From Ranitomeya variabilis (Eukaryota; Chordata; Amphibia; Anura; Dendrobatidae), in assembly GCF_051348905.1 (NCBI RefSeq), contig NC_135232.1, positions 789,932,775-789,996,774 on the forward strand: 64,000 nt of DNA, in the 5' to 3' direction. The stretch's first letter is position 1; every line of letters begins with the position of its first letter. A model generated the notes under the pieces. The model was given only the letters and a program-made list of their open reading frames with translations, did not search any database and was not told the DNA's origin. Made by a program: the position numbers and the translations under genes. Positions 31,084 to 45,208 of this stretch are shown in pieces.

Positions 31084-32409
31084 TATTTTAAAGTTTGTGT
31101 GACATTCATTCTTTGTCTCAGTTGTTGGAAATATGAAAAAGGAAAAAAAATGTATCAGATCTGCGCTTCATATTAACATTTAGAGAAAATTAGAAGCCGT
31201 ATTTAGGTTTGAACTTGTCAAAGAACGTAGAAGGAGCAGATACTAAAGGCTCATTGACACAAACAATAGCATATAGGGCACAATAAATTATTGCATATTG
31301 TTTGTCTAGTGATTGGTGTTCTGTTTCCTGTTTTCAGTAGTCCCAAGTTGTTTTTTTAATTTGAACCTTTTTAAAAGTCATTTTTGTATGTGTTTACAAG
31401 ATATGCAAAACGTGGACATTCTTTGGCTAAAAAGTGTCGAAATAAGTTTAAAGATGAGAACAGAGTGATATCAGCTGCCTTGTCCTCATAAACACTTTCT
31501 GCTTCGCTAACGAGATCACTGAAATCATGTAAGCAGGTAATTTTTGGAGAGCCGAAATTCAGTGGAAATGAGTTTTTTGTTATTAAGTTAATTTTTATGG
31601 TAAGAAATTAGTTTATAATTTTGGACAAATCATCTGATCTCTTTTCATAATAATCTAGCGTTAACACAAATTACCACTATAAAATCTGAAGCAGTAAACT
31701 TTGTGAAAGCCAAATTTTGTATCAGTCTGAAATCTTTTGGCCATTAATGTACAGTCCTAGATATTTTTAGAAAAACTGTAAAAGGAAAAAATGAGGAAAG
31801 GAAAAACTTCTAAAGAAAAGCATTGCTGACTTCTAAAATCAGGATATCTAGCAGGAGTACTCCAGAAAATTTCCCTGCATTTATTTGGACTAAAACAAAT
31901 GTTCTCTGATAGTCTTATCATATGGCTAAAATTATTTCCTTTGTTTTGACTAATATCCTTCCCAAACCAGTGTCCCATTAGCGTACAATGAAACTGATGT
32001 TCCAAGCCATTTTTCTAGGCTTAAGTTCCTAAGGGTCAGTGGCTACTGCATTGAAGCTGTAGAAAGTAAAAAAGATCAAAGCTTGAGAGTCAGAAACCAG
32101 CAAAATCAACCCCTTTTGTGGTCTTGCATACATTACTGTGCCACATTTTACCAACAGGGAACTCTGTTAGTAATTTATAATGAACTCCTGGCATGTAAGA
32201 CTAAAAAAGTGCATGTAATGAGTTTTAGTATGAAATAGATCTTTCCCTTTTACATTATATGCATTTTCTTTCTGATCAGTTTTACCTTTACAAATAAGAA
32301 AACAAAAGCAAAGTTCCATAGAGAAAAGAAATCTTTCTGTTATCCAGTCATCAGGAAAATGTTGAGTATCTAGATTTGACAAAACACCTACTTCAAGTAA
32401 GAGACTTGT

Positions 32410-32495
32410 GGCTCTGTGGCGCAATGGATAGCGCATTGGACTTCTAGGGAACTGATGTGATTCAAAGGTTGTGGGTTCGAGTCCCACCAGAGTCA
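32410..32495 (+). tRNA. tRNA-Arg-TCT: tRNA-Arg(UCU), unit 14
   Basis: Consensus gene with T-leader (CTACTTCAAG). The spacer after it has TCACTTGTTGG and CGCTTAATATT, changes shared with most intact right-block units. Anticodon TCT at 32443-32445. Confidence 0.94.
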
Positions 32496-33821
32496 TATTT
32501 TAAAGTTTGTGTGACATTCATACTTTGTCTCACTTGTTGGAAATATGAAAAAGGAAAAAAAATGTATCAGATCTGCGCTTAATATTAACATTTAGAGAAA
32601 ATTAGAAGCCGTATTTAGGTTTGAACTTGTCAAAGAACGTAGAAGGAGCAGATACTAAAGGCTCATTGACACAAACAATAGCATATAGGGCACAATAAAT
32701 TATTGCATATTGTTTGTCTAGTGATTGGTGTTCTGTTTCCTGTTTTCAGTAGTCCCAAGTTCTTTTTTTAATTTGAACCTTTTTAAAAGTCATTTTTGTA
32801 TGTGTTTACAAGATATGCAAAACGTGGACATTCTTTGGCTAAAAAGTGTCGAAATAAGTTTAAAGATGAGAACAGAGTGATATCAGCTGCCTTGTCCTCA
32901 TAAACACTTTCTGCTTCGCTAACGAGATCACTGAAATCATGTAAGCAGGTAATTTTTGGAGAGCCGAAATTCAGTGGAAATGAGTTTTTTGTTATTAAGT
33001 TAATTTTTATGGTAAGAAATTAGTTTATAATTTTGGACAAATCATCTGATCTCTTTTCATAATAATCTAGCGTTAACACAAATTACCACTATAAAATCTG
33101 AAGCAGTAAACTTTGTGAAAGCCAAATTTTGTATCAGTCTGAAATCTTTTGGCCATTAATGTACAGTCCTAGATATTTTTAGAAAAACTGTAAAAGGAAA
33201 AAATGAGGAAAGGAAAAACTTCTAAAGAAAAGCATTGCTGACTTCTAAAATCAGGATATCTAGCAGGAGTACTCCAGAAAATTTCCCTGCATTTATTTGG
33301 ACTAAAACAAATGTTCTCTGATAGTCTTATCATATGGCTAAAATTATTTCCTTTGTTTTGACTAATATCCTTCCCAAACCAGTGTCCCATTAGCGTACAA
33401 TGAAACTGATGTTCCAAGCCATTTTTCTAGGCTTAAGTTCCTAAGGGTCAGTGGCTACTGCATTGAAGCTGTAGAAAGTAAAAAAGATCAAAGCTTGAGA
33501 GTCAGAAACCAGCAAAGTCAACCCCTTTTGTGGTCTTGCATACATTACTGTGCCACATTTTACCAACAGGGAACTCTATTAGTAATTTATAATGAACTCC
33601 TGGCATGTAAGACTAAAAAAGTGCATGTAATGAGTTTTAGTATGAAATAGATCTTTCCCTTTTACATTATATGCATTTTCTTTCTGATCAGTTTTACCTT
33701 TACAAATAAGAAAACAAAAGCAAAGTTCCATAGAGAAAAGAAATCTTTCTGTTATCCAGTCATCAGGAAAATGTTGAGTATCTAGATTTGACAAAACACC
33801 TACTTCAAGTAAGAGACTTGT

Positions 33822-33908
33822 GGCTCTGTGGCGCAATGGATAGCGCATTGGGACTTCTAGGGAACTGATGTGATTCAAAGTTTGTGGGTTCGAGTCCCAC
33901 CAGAGTCA
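33822..33908 (+). pseudogene. tRNA-Arg variant with extra G in anticodon stem, unit 15
   Basis: First of nine such copies. TTGGGACTTCT has one G too many in the 5' strand of the anticodon stem, making the gene 87 bp and forcing a bulge or a shifted stem. The variable loop also has G to T. A and B boxes and terminator are intact, so it could still be transcribed. Maturation or charging is doubtful. Confidence 0.7.
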
Positions 33909-35234
33909 TATTTTAAAGTTTGTGTGACATTCATACTTTGTCTCAGTTGTTGGAAATATGAAAAAGGAAAAAAAATGTATCAGATCTGCACTTCATATTA
34001 ACATTTAGAGAAAATTAGAAGCCGTATTTAGGTTTGAACTTGTCAAAGAACGTAGAAGGAGCAGATACTAAAGGCTCATTGACACAAACAATAGCATATA
34101 GGGCACAATAAATTATTGCATATTGTTTGTCTAGTGATTGGTGTTCTGTTTCCTGTTTTCAGTAGTCCCAAGTTCTTTTTTTAATTTGAACCTTTTTAAA
34201 AGTCATTTTTGTATGTGTTTACAAGATATGCAAAACGTGGACATTCTTTGGCTAAAAAGTGTCGAAATAAGTTTAAAGATGAGAACAGAGTGATATCAGC
34301 TGCCTTGTCCTCATAAACACTTTCTGCTTCGCTAACGAGATCACTGAAATCATGTAAGCAGGTAATTTTTGGAGAGCCGAAATTCAGTGGAAATGAGTTT
34401 TTTGTTATTAAGTTAATTTTTATGGTAAGAAATTAGTTTATAATTTTGGACAAATCATCTGATCTCTTTTCATAATAATCTAGCGTTAACACAAATTACC
34501 ACTATAAAATCTGAAGCAGTAAACTTTGTGAAAGCCAAATTTTGTATCAGTCTGAAATCTTTTGGCCATTAATGTACAGTCCTAGATATTTTTAGAAAAA
34601 CTGTAAAAGGAAAAAATGAGGAAAGGAAAAACTTCTAAAGAAAAGCATTGCTGACTTCTAAAATCAGGATATCTAGCAGGAGTACTCCAGAAAATTTCCC
34701 TGCATTTATTTGGACTAAAACAAATGTTCTCTGATAGTCTTATCATATGGCTAAAATTATTTCCTTTGTTTTGACTAATATCCTTCCCAAACCAGTGTCC
34801 CATTAGCGTACAATGAAACTGATGTTCCAAGCCATTTTTCTAGGCTTAAGTTCCTAAGGGTCAGTGGCTACTGCATTGAAGCTGTAGAAAGTAAAAAAGA
34901 TCAAAGCTTGAGAGTCAGAAACCAGCAAAATCAACCCCTTTTGTGGTCTTGCATACATTACTGTGCCACATTTTACCAACAGGGAACTCTGTTAGTAATT
35001 TATAATGAACTCCTGGCATGTAAGACTAAAAAAGTGCATGTAATGAGTTTTAGTATGAAATAGATCTTTCCCTTTTACATTATATGCATTTTCTTTCTGA
35101 TCAGTTTTACCTTTACAAATAAGAAAACAAAAGCAAAGTTCCATAGAGAAAAGAAATCTTTCTGTTATCCAGTCATCAGGAAAATGTTGAGTATCTAGAT
35201 TTGACAAAACACCTACTTCAAGTAAGAGACTTGT

Positions 35235-35320
35235 GGCTCTGTGGCGCAATGGATAGCGCATTGGACTTCTAGGGAACTGATGTGATTCAAAGGTTGTGGG
35301 TTCGAGTCCCACCAGAGTCA
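35235..35320 (+). tRNA. tRNA-Arg-TCT: tRNA-Arg(UCU), unit 16
   Basis: Consensus gene, T-leader, first gene of the 5,650-bp four-unit repeat. Anticodon TCT at 35268-35270, intron 35272-35284. Confidence 0.94.
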
Positions 35321-36646
35321 TATTTTAAAGTTTGTGTGACATTCATACTTTGTCTCACTTGTTGGAAATATGAAAAAGGAAAAAAAATGTATCAGATCTG
35401 CGCTTAATATTAACATTTAGAGAAAATTAGAAGCCGTATTTAGGTTTGAACTTGTCAAAGAACGTAGAAGGAGCAGATACTAAAGGCTCATTGACACAAA
35501 CAATAGCATATAGGGCACAATAAATTATTGCATATTGTTTGTCTAGTGATTGGTGTTCTGTTTCCTGTTTTCAGTAGTCCCAAGTTCTTTTTTTAATTTG
35601 AACCTTTTTAAAAGTCATTTTTGTATGTGTTTACAAGATATGCAAAACGTGGACATTCTTTGGCTAAAAAGTGTCGAAATAAGTTTAAAGATGAGAACAG
35701 AGTGATATCAGCTGCCTTGTCCTCATAAACACTTTCTGCTTCGCTAACGAGATCACTGAAATCATGTAAGCAGGTAATTTTTGGAGAGCCGAAATTCAGT
35801 GGAAATGAGTTTTTTGTTATTAAGTTAATTTTTATGGTAAGAAATTAGTTTATAATTTTGGACAAATCATCTGATCTCTTTTCATAATAATCTAGCGTTA
35901 ACACAAATTACCACTATAAAATCTGAAGCAGTAAACTTTGTGAAAGCCAAATTTTGTATCAGTCTGAAATCTTTTGGCCATTAATGTACAGTCCTAGATA
36001 TTTTTAGAAAAACTGTAAAAGGAAAAAATGAGGAAAGGAAAAACTTCTAAAGAAAAGCATTGCTGACTTCTAAAATCAGGATATCTAGCAGGAGTACTCC
36101 AGAAAATTTCCCTGCATTTATTTGGACTAAAACAAATGTTCTCTGATAGTCTTATCATATGGCTAAAATTATTTCCTTTGTTTTGACTAATATCCTTCCC
36201 AAACCAGTGTCCCATTAGCGTACAATGAAACTGATGTTCCAAGCCATTTTTCTAGGCTTAAGTTCCTAAGGGTCAGTGGCTACTGCATTGAAGCTGTAGA
36301 AAGTAAAAAAGATCAAAGCTTGAGAGTCAGAAACCAGCAAAGTCAACCCCTTTTGTGGTCTTGCATACATTACTGTGCCACATTTTACCAACAGGGAACT
36401 CTATTAGTAATTTATAATGAACTCCTGGCATGTAAGACTAAAAAAGTGCATGTAATGAGTTTTAGTATGAAATAGATCTTTCCCTTTTACATTATATGCA
36501 TTTTCTTTCTGATCAGTTTTACCTTTACAAATAAGAAAACAAAAGCAAAGTTCCATAGAGAAAAGAAATCTTTCTGTTATCCAGTCATCAGGAAAATGTT
36601 GAGTATCTAGATTTGACAAAACACCTACTTCAAGTAAGAGACTTGT

Positions 36647-36733
36647 GGCTCTGTGGCGCAATGGATAGCGCATTGGGACTTCTAGGGAACTGATGTGATT
36701 CAAAGTTTGTGGGTTCGAGTCCCACCAGAGTCA
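36647..36733 (+). pseudogene. tRNA-Arg variant with extra G, unit 17
   Basis: Same 87-bp form as at 33822, exactly 2,825 bp later. Its leader unit carries the linked markers GCAAAGTCAACC and CTCTATTAG, and its spacer has CTGCACTTC. Confidence 0.7.
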
Positions 36734-38059
36734 TATTTTAAAGTTTGTGTGACATTCATACTTTGTCTCAGTTGTTGGAAATATGAAAAAGGAAAAAAAA
36801 TGTATCAGATCTGCACTTCATATTAACATTTAGAGAAAATTAGAAGCCGTATTTAGGTTTGAACTTGTCAAAGAACGTAGAAGGAGCAGATACTAAAGGC
36901 TCATTGACACAAACAATAGCATATAGGGCACAATAAATTATTGCATATTGTTTGTCTAGTGATTGGTGTTCTGTTTCCTGTTTTCAGTAGTCCCAAGTTC
37001 TTTTTTTAATTTGAACCTTTTTAAAAGTCATTTTTGTATGTGTTTACAAGATATGCAAAACGTGGACATTCTTTGGCTAAAAAGTGTCGAAATAAGTTTA
37101 AAGATGAGAACAGAGTGATATCAGCTGCCTTGTCCTCATAAACACTTTCTGCTTCGCTAACGAGATCACTGAAATCATGTAAGCAGGTAATTTTTGGAGA
37201 GCCGAAATTCAGTGGAAATGAGTTTTTTGTTATTAAGTTAATTTTTATGGTAAGAAATTAGTTTATAATTTTGGACAAATCATCTGATCTCTTTTCATAA
37301 TAATCTAGCGTTAACACAAATTACCACTATAAAATCTGAAGCAGTAAACTTTGTGAAAGCCAAATTTTGTATCAGTCTGAAATCTTTTGGCCATTAATGT
37401 ACAGTCCTAGATATTTTTAGAAAAACTGTAAAAGGAAAAAATGAGGAAAGGAAAAACTTCTAAAGAAAAGCATTGCTGACTTCTAAAATCAGGATATCTA
37501 GCAGGAGTACTCCAGAAAATTTCCCTGCATTTATTTGGACTAAAACAAATGTTCTCTGATAGTGTTATCATATGGCTAAAATTATTTCCTTTGTTTTGAC
37601 TAATATCCTTCCCAAACCAGTGTCCCATTAGCGTACAATGAAACTGATGTTCCAAGCCATTTTTCTAGGCTTAAGTGCCTAAGGGTCAGTGGCTACTGCA
37701 TTGAAGCTGTAGAAAGTAAAAAAGATCAAAGCTTGAGAGTCAGAAACCAGCAAAATCAACCCCTTTTGTGGTCTTGCATACATTACTGTGCCACATTTTA
37801 CCAACAGGGAACTCTGTTAGTAATTTATAATGAACTCCTGGCATGTAAGACTAAAAAAGTGCATGTAATGAGTTTTAGTATGAAATAGATCTTTCCCTTT
37901 TACATTATATGCATTTTCTTTCTGATCAGTTTTACCTTTACAAATAAGAAAACAAAAGCAAAGTTCCATAGAGAAAAGAAATCTTTCTGTTATCCAGTCA
38001 TCAGGAAAATGTTGAGTATCTAGATTTGACAAAACACCTACTGCAAGTAAGAGACTTGT

Positions 38060-38145
38060 GGCTCTGTGGCGCAATGGATAGCGCATTGGACTTCTAGGGA
38101 ACTGATGTGATTCAAAGGTTGTGGGTTCGAGTCCCACCAGAGTCA
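38060..38145 (+). tRNA. tRNA-Arg-TCT: tRNA-Arg(UCU), unit 18
   Basis: Consensus gene with G-leader, third gene of the first four-unit repeat. Anticodon TCT at 38093-38095. Confidence 0.94.
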
Positions 38146-39471
38146 TATTTTAAAGTTTGTGTGACATTCATACTTTGTCTCACTTGTTGGAAATATGAAA
38201 AAGGAAAAAAAATGTATCAGATCTGCGCTTAATATTAACATTTAGAGAAAATTAGAAGCCGTATTTAGGTTTGAACTTGTCAAAGAACGTAGAAGGAGCA
38301 GATACTAAAGGCTCATTGACACAAACAATAGCATATAGGGCACAATAAATTATTGCATATTGTTTGTCTAGTGATTGGTGTTCTGTTTCCTGTTTTCAGT
38401 AGTCCCAAGTTGTTTTTTTAATTTGAACCTTTTTAAAAGTCATTTTTGTATGTGTTTACAAGATATGCAAAACGTGGACATTCTTTGGCTAAAAAGTGTC
38501 GAAATAAGTTTAAAGATGAGAACAGAGTGATATCAGCTGCCTTGTCCTCATAAACACTTTCTGCTTCGCTAACGAGATCACTGAAATCATGTAAGCAGGT
38601 AATTTTTGGAGAGCCGAAATTCAGTGGAAATGAGTTTTTTGTTATTAAGTTAATTTTTATGGTAAGAAATTAGTTTATAATTTTGGACAAATCATCTGAT
38701 CTCTTTTCATAATAATCTAGCGTTAACACAAATTACCACTATAAAATCTGAAGCAGTAAACTTTGTGAAAGCCAAATTTTGTATCAGTCTGAAATCTTTT
38801 GGCCATTAATGTACAGTCCTAGATATTTTTAGAAAAACTGTAAAAGGAAAAAATGAGGAAAGGAAAAACTTCTAAAGAAAAGCATTGCTGACTTCTAAAA
38901 TCAGGATATCTAGCAGGAGTACTCCAGAAAATTTCCCTGCATTTATTTGGACTAAAACAAATGTTCTCTGATAGTCTTATCATATGGCTAAAATTATTTC
39001 CTTTGTTTTGACTAATATCCTTCCCAAACCAGTGTCCCATTAGCGTACAATGAAACTGATGTTCCAAGCCATTTTTCTAGGCTTAAGTTCCTAAGGGTCA
39101 GTGGCTACTGCATTGAAGCTGTAGAAAGTAAAAAAGATCAAAGCTTGAGAGTCAGAAACCAGCAAAGTCAACCCCTTTTGTGGTCTTGCATACATTACTG
39201 TGCCACATTTTACCAACAGGGAACTCTATTAGTAATTTATAATGAACTCCTGGCATGTAAGACTAAAAAAGTGCATGTAATGAGTTTTAGTATGAAATAG
39301 ATCTTTCCCTTTTACATTATATGCATTTTCTTTCTGATCAGTTTTACCTTTACAAATAAGAAAACAAAAGCAAAGTTCCATAGAGAAAAGAAATCTTTCT
39401 GTTATCCAGTCATCAGGAAAATGTTGAGTATCTAGATTTGACAAAACACCTACTTCAAGTAAGAGACTTGT

Positions 39472-39558
39472 GGCTCTGTGGCGCAATGGATAGCGCATTG
39501 GGACTTCTAGGGAACTGATGTGATTCAAAGTTTGTGGGTTCGAGTCCCACCAGAGTCA
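39472..39558 (+). pseudogene. tRNA-Arg variant with extra G, unit 19
   Basis: 87-bp form, fourth gene of the first four-unit repeat. Confidence 0.7.
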
Positions 39559-40884
39559 TATTTTAAAGTTTGTGTGACATTCATACTTTGTCTCAGTTGT
39601 TGGAAATATGAAAAAGGAAAAAAAATGTATCAGATCTGCACTTCATATTAACATTTAGAGAAAATTAGAAGCCGTATTTAGGTTTGAACTTGTCAAAGAA
39701 CGTAGAAGGAGCAGATACTAAAGGCTCATTGACACAAACAATAGCATATAGGGCACAATAAATTATTGCATATTGTTTGTCTAGTGATTGGTGTTCTGTT
39801 TCCTGTTTTCAGTAGTCCCAAGTTCTTTTTTTAATTTGAACCTTTTTAAAAGTCATTTTTGTATGTGTTTACAAGATATGCAAAACGTGGACATTCTTTG
39901 GCTAAAAAGTGTCGAAATAAGTTTAAAGATGAGAACAGAGTGATATCAGCTGCCTTGTCCTCATAAACACTTTCTGCTTCGCTAACGAGATCACTGAAAT
40001 CATGTAAGCAGGTAATTTTTGGAGAGCCGAAATTCAGTGGAAATGAGTTTTTTGTTATTAAGTTAATTTTTATGGTAAGAAATTAGTTTATAATTTTGGA
40101 CAAATCATCTGATCTCTTTTCATAATAATCTAGCGTTAACACAAATTACCACTATAAAATCTGAAGCAGTAAACTTTGTGAAAGCCAAATTTTGTATCAG
40201 TCTGAAATCTTTTGGCCATTAATGTACAGTCCTAGATATTTTTAGAAAAACTGTAAAAGGAAAAAATGAGGAAAGGAAAAACTTCTAAAGAAAAGCATTG
40301 CTGACTTCTAAAATCAGGATATCTAGCAGGAGTACTCCAGAAAATTTCCCTGCATTTATTTGGACTAAAACAAATGTTCTCTGATAGTCTTATCATATGG
40401 CTAAAATTATTTCCTTTGTTTTGACTAATATCCTTCCCAAACCAGTGTCCCATTAGCGTACAATGAAACTGATGTTCCAAGCCATTTTTCTAGGCTTAAG
40501 TTCCTAAGGGTCAGTGGCTACTGCATTGAAGCTGTAGAAAGTAAAAAAGATCAAAGCTTGAGAGTCAGAAACCAGCAAAATCAACCCCTTTTGTGGTCTT
40601 GCATACATTACTGTGCCACATTTTACCAACAGGGAACTCTGTTAGTAATTTATAATGAACTCCTGGCATGTAAGACTAAAAAAGTGCATGTAATGAGTTT
40701 TAGTATGAAATAGATCTTTCCCTTTTACATTATATGCATTTTCTTTCTGATCAGTTTTACCTTTACAAATAAGAAAACAAAAGCAAAGTTCCATAGAGAA
40801 AAGAAATCTTTCTGTTATCCAGTCATCAGGAAAATGTTGAGTATCTAGATTTGACAAAACACCTACTTCAAGTAAGAGACTTGT

Positions 40885-40970
40885 GGCTCTGTGGCGCAAT
40901 GGATAGCGCATTGGACTTCTAGGGAACTGATGTGATTCAAAGGTTGTGGGTTCGAGTCCCACCAGAGTCA
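40885..40970 (+). tRNA. tRNA-Arg-TCT: tRNA-Arg(UCU), unit 20
   Basis: Consensus gene, T-leader. Counterpart of unit 16 at +5,650 bp; starts the second four-unit copy. Confidence 0.94.
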
Positions 40971-42296
40971 TATTTTAAAGTTTGTGTGACATTCATACTT
41001 TGTCTCACTTGTTGGAAATATGAAAAAGGAAAAAAAATGTATCAGATCTGCGCTTAATATTAACATTTAGAGAAAATTAGAAGCCGTATTTAGGTTTGAA
41101 CTTGTCAAAGAACGTAGAAGGAGCAGATACTAAAGGCTCATTGACACAAACAATAGCATATAGGGCACAATAAATTATTGCATATTGTTTGTCTAGTGAT
41201 TGGTGTTCTGTTTCCTGTTTTCAGTAGTCCCAAGTTCTTTTTTTAATTTGAACCTTTTTAAAAGTCATTTTTGTATGTGTTTACAAGATATGCAAAACGT
41301 GGACATTCTTTGGCTAAAAAGTGTCGAAATAAGTTTAAAGATGAGAACAGAGTGATATCAGCTGCCTTGTCCTCATAAACACTTTCTGCTTCGCTAACGA
41401 GATCACTGAAATCATGTAAGCAGGTAATTTTTGGAGAGCCGAAATTCAGTGGAAATGAGTTTTTTGTTATTAAGTTAATTTTTATGGTAAGAAATTAGTT
41501 TATAATTTTGGACAAATCATCTGATCTCTTTTCATAATAATCTAGCGTTAACACAAATTACCACTATAAAATCTGAAGCAGTAAACTTTGTGAAAGCCAA
41601 ATTTTGTATCAGTCTGAAATCTTTTGGCCATTAATGTACAGTCCTAGATATTTTTAGAAAAACTGTAAAAGGAAAAAATGAGGAAAGGAAAAACTTCTAA
41701 AGAAAAGCATTGCTGACTTCTAAAATCAGGATATCTAGCAGGAGTACTCCAGAAAATTTCCCTGCATTTATTTGGACTAAAACAAATGTTCTCTGATAGT
41801 CTTATCATATGGCTAAAATTATTTCCTTTGTTTTGACTAATATCCTTCCCAAACCAGTGTCCCATTAGCGTACAATGAAACTGATGTTCCAAGCCATTTT
41901 TCTAGGCTTAAGTTCCTAAGGGTCAGTGGCTACTGCATTGAAGCTGTAGAAAGTAAAAAAGATCAAAGCTTGAGAGTCAGAAACCAGCAAAGTCAACCCC
42001 TTTTGTGGTCTTGCATACATTACTGTGCCACATTTTACCAACAGGGAACTCTATTAGTAATTTATAATGAACTCCTGGCATGTAAGACTAAAAAAGTGCA
42101 TGTAATGAGTTTTAGTATGAAATAGATCTTTCCCTTTTACATTATATGCATTTTCTTTCTGATCAGTTTTACCTTTACAAATAAGAAAACAAAAGCAAAG
42201 TTCCATAGAGAAAAGAAATCTTTCTGTTATCCAGTCATCAGGAAAATGTTGAGTATCTAGATTTGACAAAACACCTACTTCAAGTAAGAGACTTGT

Positions 42297-42383
42297 GGCT
42301 CTGTGGCGCAATGGATAGCGCATTGGGACTTCTAGGGAACTGATGTGATTCAAAGTTTGTGGGTTCGAGTCCCACCAGAGTCA
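42297..42383 (+). pseudogene. tRNA-Arg variant with extra G, unit 21
   Basis: 87-bp form, counterpart of unit 17 at +5,650 bp. Confidence 0.7.
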
Positions 42384-43709
42384 TATTTTAAAGTTTGTGT
42401 GACATTCATACTTTGTCTCAGTTGTTGGAAATATGAAAAAGGAAAAAAAATGTATCAGATCTGCACTTCATATTAACATTTAGAGAAAATTAGAAGCCGT
42501 ATTTAGGTTTGAACTTGTCAAAGAACGTAGAAGGAGCAGATACTAAAGGCTCATTGACACAAACAATAGCATATAGGGCACAATAAATTATTGCATATTG
42601 TTTGTCTAGTGATTGGTGTTCTGTTTCCTGTTTTCAGTAGTCCCAAGTTCTTTTTTTAATTTGAACCTTTTTAAAAGTCATTTTTGTATGTGTTTACAAG
42701 ATATGCAAAACGTGGACATTCTTTGGCTAAAAAGTGTCGAAATAAGTTTAAAGATGAGAACAGAGTGATATCAGCTGCCTTGTCCTCATAAACACTTTCT
42801 GCTTCGCTAACGAGATCACTGAAATCATGTAAGCAGGTAATTTTTGGAGAGCCGAAATTCAGTGGAAATGAGTTTTTTGTTATTAAGTTAATTTTTATGG
42901 TAAGAAATTAGTTTATAATTTTGGACAAATCATCTGATCTCTTTTCATAATAATCTAGCGTTAACACAAATTACCACTATAAAATCTGAAGCAGTAAACT
43001 TTGTGAAAGCCAAATTTTGTATCAGTCTGAAATCTTTTGGCCATTAATGTACAGTCCTAGATATTTTTAGAAAAACTGTAAAAGGAAAAAATGAGGAAAG
43101 GAAAAACTTCTAAAGAAAAGCATTGCTGACTTCTAAAATCAGGATATCTAGCAGGAGTACTCCAGAAAATTTCCCTGCATTTATTTGGACTAAAACAAAT
43201 GTTCTCTGATAGTGTTATCATATGGCTAAAATTATTTCCTTTGTTTTGACTAATATCCTTCCCAAACCAGTGTCCCATTAGCGTACAATGAAACTGATGT
43301 TCCAAGCCATTTTTCTAGGCTTAAGTGCCTAAGGGTCAGTGGCTACTGCATTGAAGCTGTAGAAAGTAAAAAAGATCAAAGCTTGAGAGTCAGAAACCAG
43401 CAAAATCAACCCCTTTTGTGGTCTTGCATACATTACTGTGCCACATTTTACCAACAGGGAACTCTGTTAGTAATTTATAATGAACTCCTGGCATGTAAGA
43501 CTAAAAAAGTGCATGTAATGAGTTTTAGTATGAAATAGATCTTTCCCTTTTACATTATATGCATTTTCTTTCTGATCAGTTTTACCTTTACAAATAAGAA
43601 AACAAAAGCAAAGTTCCATAGAGAAAAGAAATCTTTCTGTTATCCAGTCATCAGGAAAATGTTGAGTATCTAGATTTGACAAAACACCTACTGCAAGTAA
43701 GAGACTTGT

Positions 43710-43795
43710 GGCTCTGTGGCGCAATGGATAGCGCATTGGACTTCTAGGGAACTGATGTGATTCAAAGGTTGTGGGTTCGAGTCCCACCAGAGTCA
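43710..43795 (+). tRNA. tRNA-Arg-TCT: tRNA-Arg(UCU), unit 22
   Basis: Consensus gene, G-leader, counterpart of unit 18 at +5,650 bp. Anticodon TCT at 43743-43745. Confidence 0.94.
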
Positions 43796-45121
43796 TATTT
43801 TAAAGTTTGTGTGACATTCATACTTTGTCTCACTTGTTGGAAATATGAAAAAGGAAAAAAAATGTATCAGATCTGCGCTTAATATTAACATTTAGAGAAA
43901 ATTAGAAGCCGTATTTAGGTTTGAACTTGTCAAAGAACGTAGAAGGAGCAGATACTAAAGGCTCATTGACACAAACAATAGCATATAGGGCACAATAAAT
44001 TATTGCATATTGTTTGTCTAGTGATTGGTGTTCTGTTTCCTGTTTTCAGTAGTCCCAAGTTGTTTTTTTAATTTGAACCTTTTTAAAAGTCATTTTTGTA
44101 TGTGTTTACAAGATATGCAAAACGTGGACATTCTTTGGCTAAAAAGTGTCGAAATAAGTTTAAAGATGAGAACAGAGTGATATCAGCTGCCTTGTCCTCA
44201 TAAACACTTTCTGCTTCGCTAACGAGATCACTGAAATCATGTAAGCAGGTAATTTTTGGAGAGCCGAAATTCAGTGGAAATGAGTTTTTTGTTATTAAGT
44301 TAATTTTTATGGTAAGAAATTAGTTTATAATTTTGGACAAATCATCTGATCTCTTTTCATAATAATCTAGCGTTAACACAAATTACCACTATAAAATCTG
44401 AAGCAGTAAACTTTGTGAAAGCCAAATTTTGTATCAGTCTGAAATCTTTTGGCCATTAATGTACAGTCCTAGATATTTTTAGAAAAACTGTAAAAGGAAA
44501 AAATGAGGAAAGGAAAAACTTCTAAAGAAAAGCATTGCTGACTTCTAAAATCAGGATATCTAGCAGGAGTACTCCAGAAAATTTCCCTGCATTTATTTGG
44601 ACTAAAACAAATGTTCTCTGATAGTCTTATCATATGGCTAAAATTATTTCCTTTGTTTTGACTAATATCCTTCCCAAACCAGTGTCCCATTAGCGTACAA
44701 TGAAACTGATGTTCCAAGCCATTTTTCTAGGCTTAAGTTCCTAAGGGTCAGTGGCTACTGCATTGAAGCTGTAGAAAGTAAAAAAGATCAAAGCTTGAGA
44801 GTCAGAAACCAGCAAAGTCAACCCCTTTTGTGGTCTTGCATACATTACTGTGCCACATTTTACCAACAGGGAACTCTATTAGTAATTTATAATGAACTCC
44901 TGGCATGTAAGACTAAAAAAGTGCATGTAATGAGTTTTAGTATGAAATAGATCTTTCCCTTTTACATTATATGCATTTTCTTTCTGATCAGTTTTACCTT
45001 TACAAATAAGAAAACAAAAGCAAAGTTCCATAGAGAAAAGAAATCTTTCTGTTATCCAGTCATCAGGAAAATGTTGAGTATCTAGATTTGACAAAACACC
45101 TACTTCAAGTAAGAGACTTGT

Positions 45122-45208
45122 GGCTCTGTGGCGCAATGGATAGCGCATTGGGACTTCTAGGGAACTGATGTGATTCAAAGTTTGTGGGTTCGAGTCCCAC
45201 CAGAGTCA
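45122..45208 (+). pseudogene. tRNA-Arg variant with extra G, unit 23
   Basis: 87-bp form, counterpart of unit 19; ends the second four-unit copy. Confidence 0.7.
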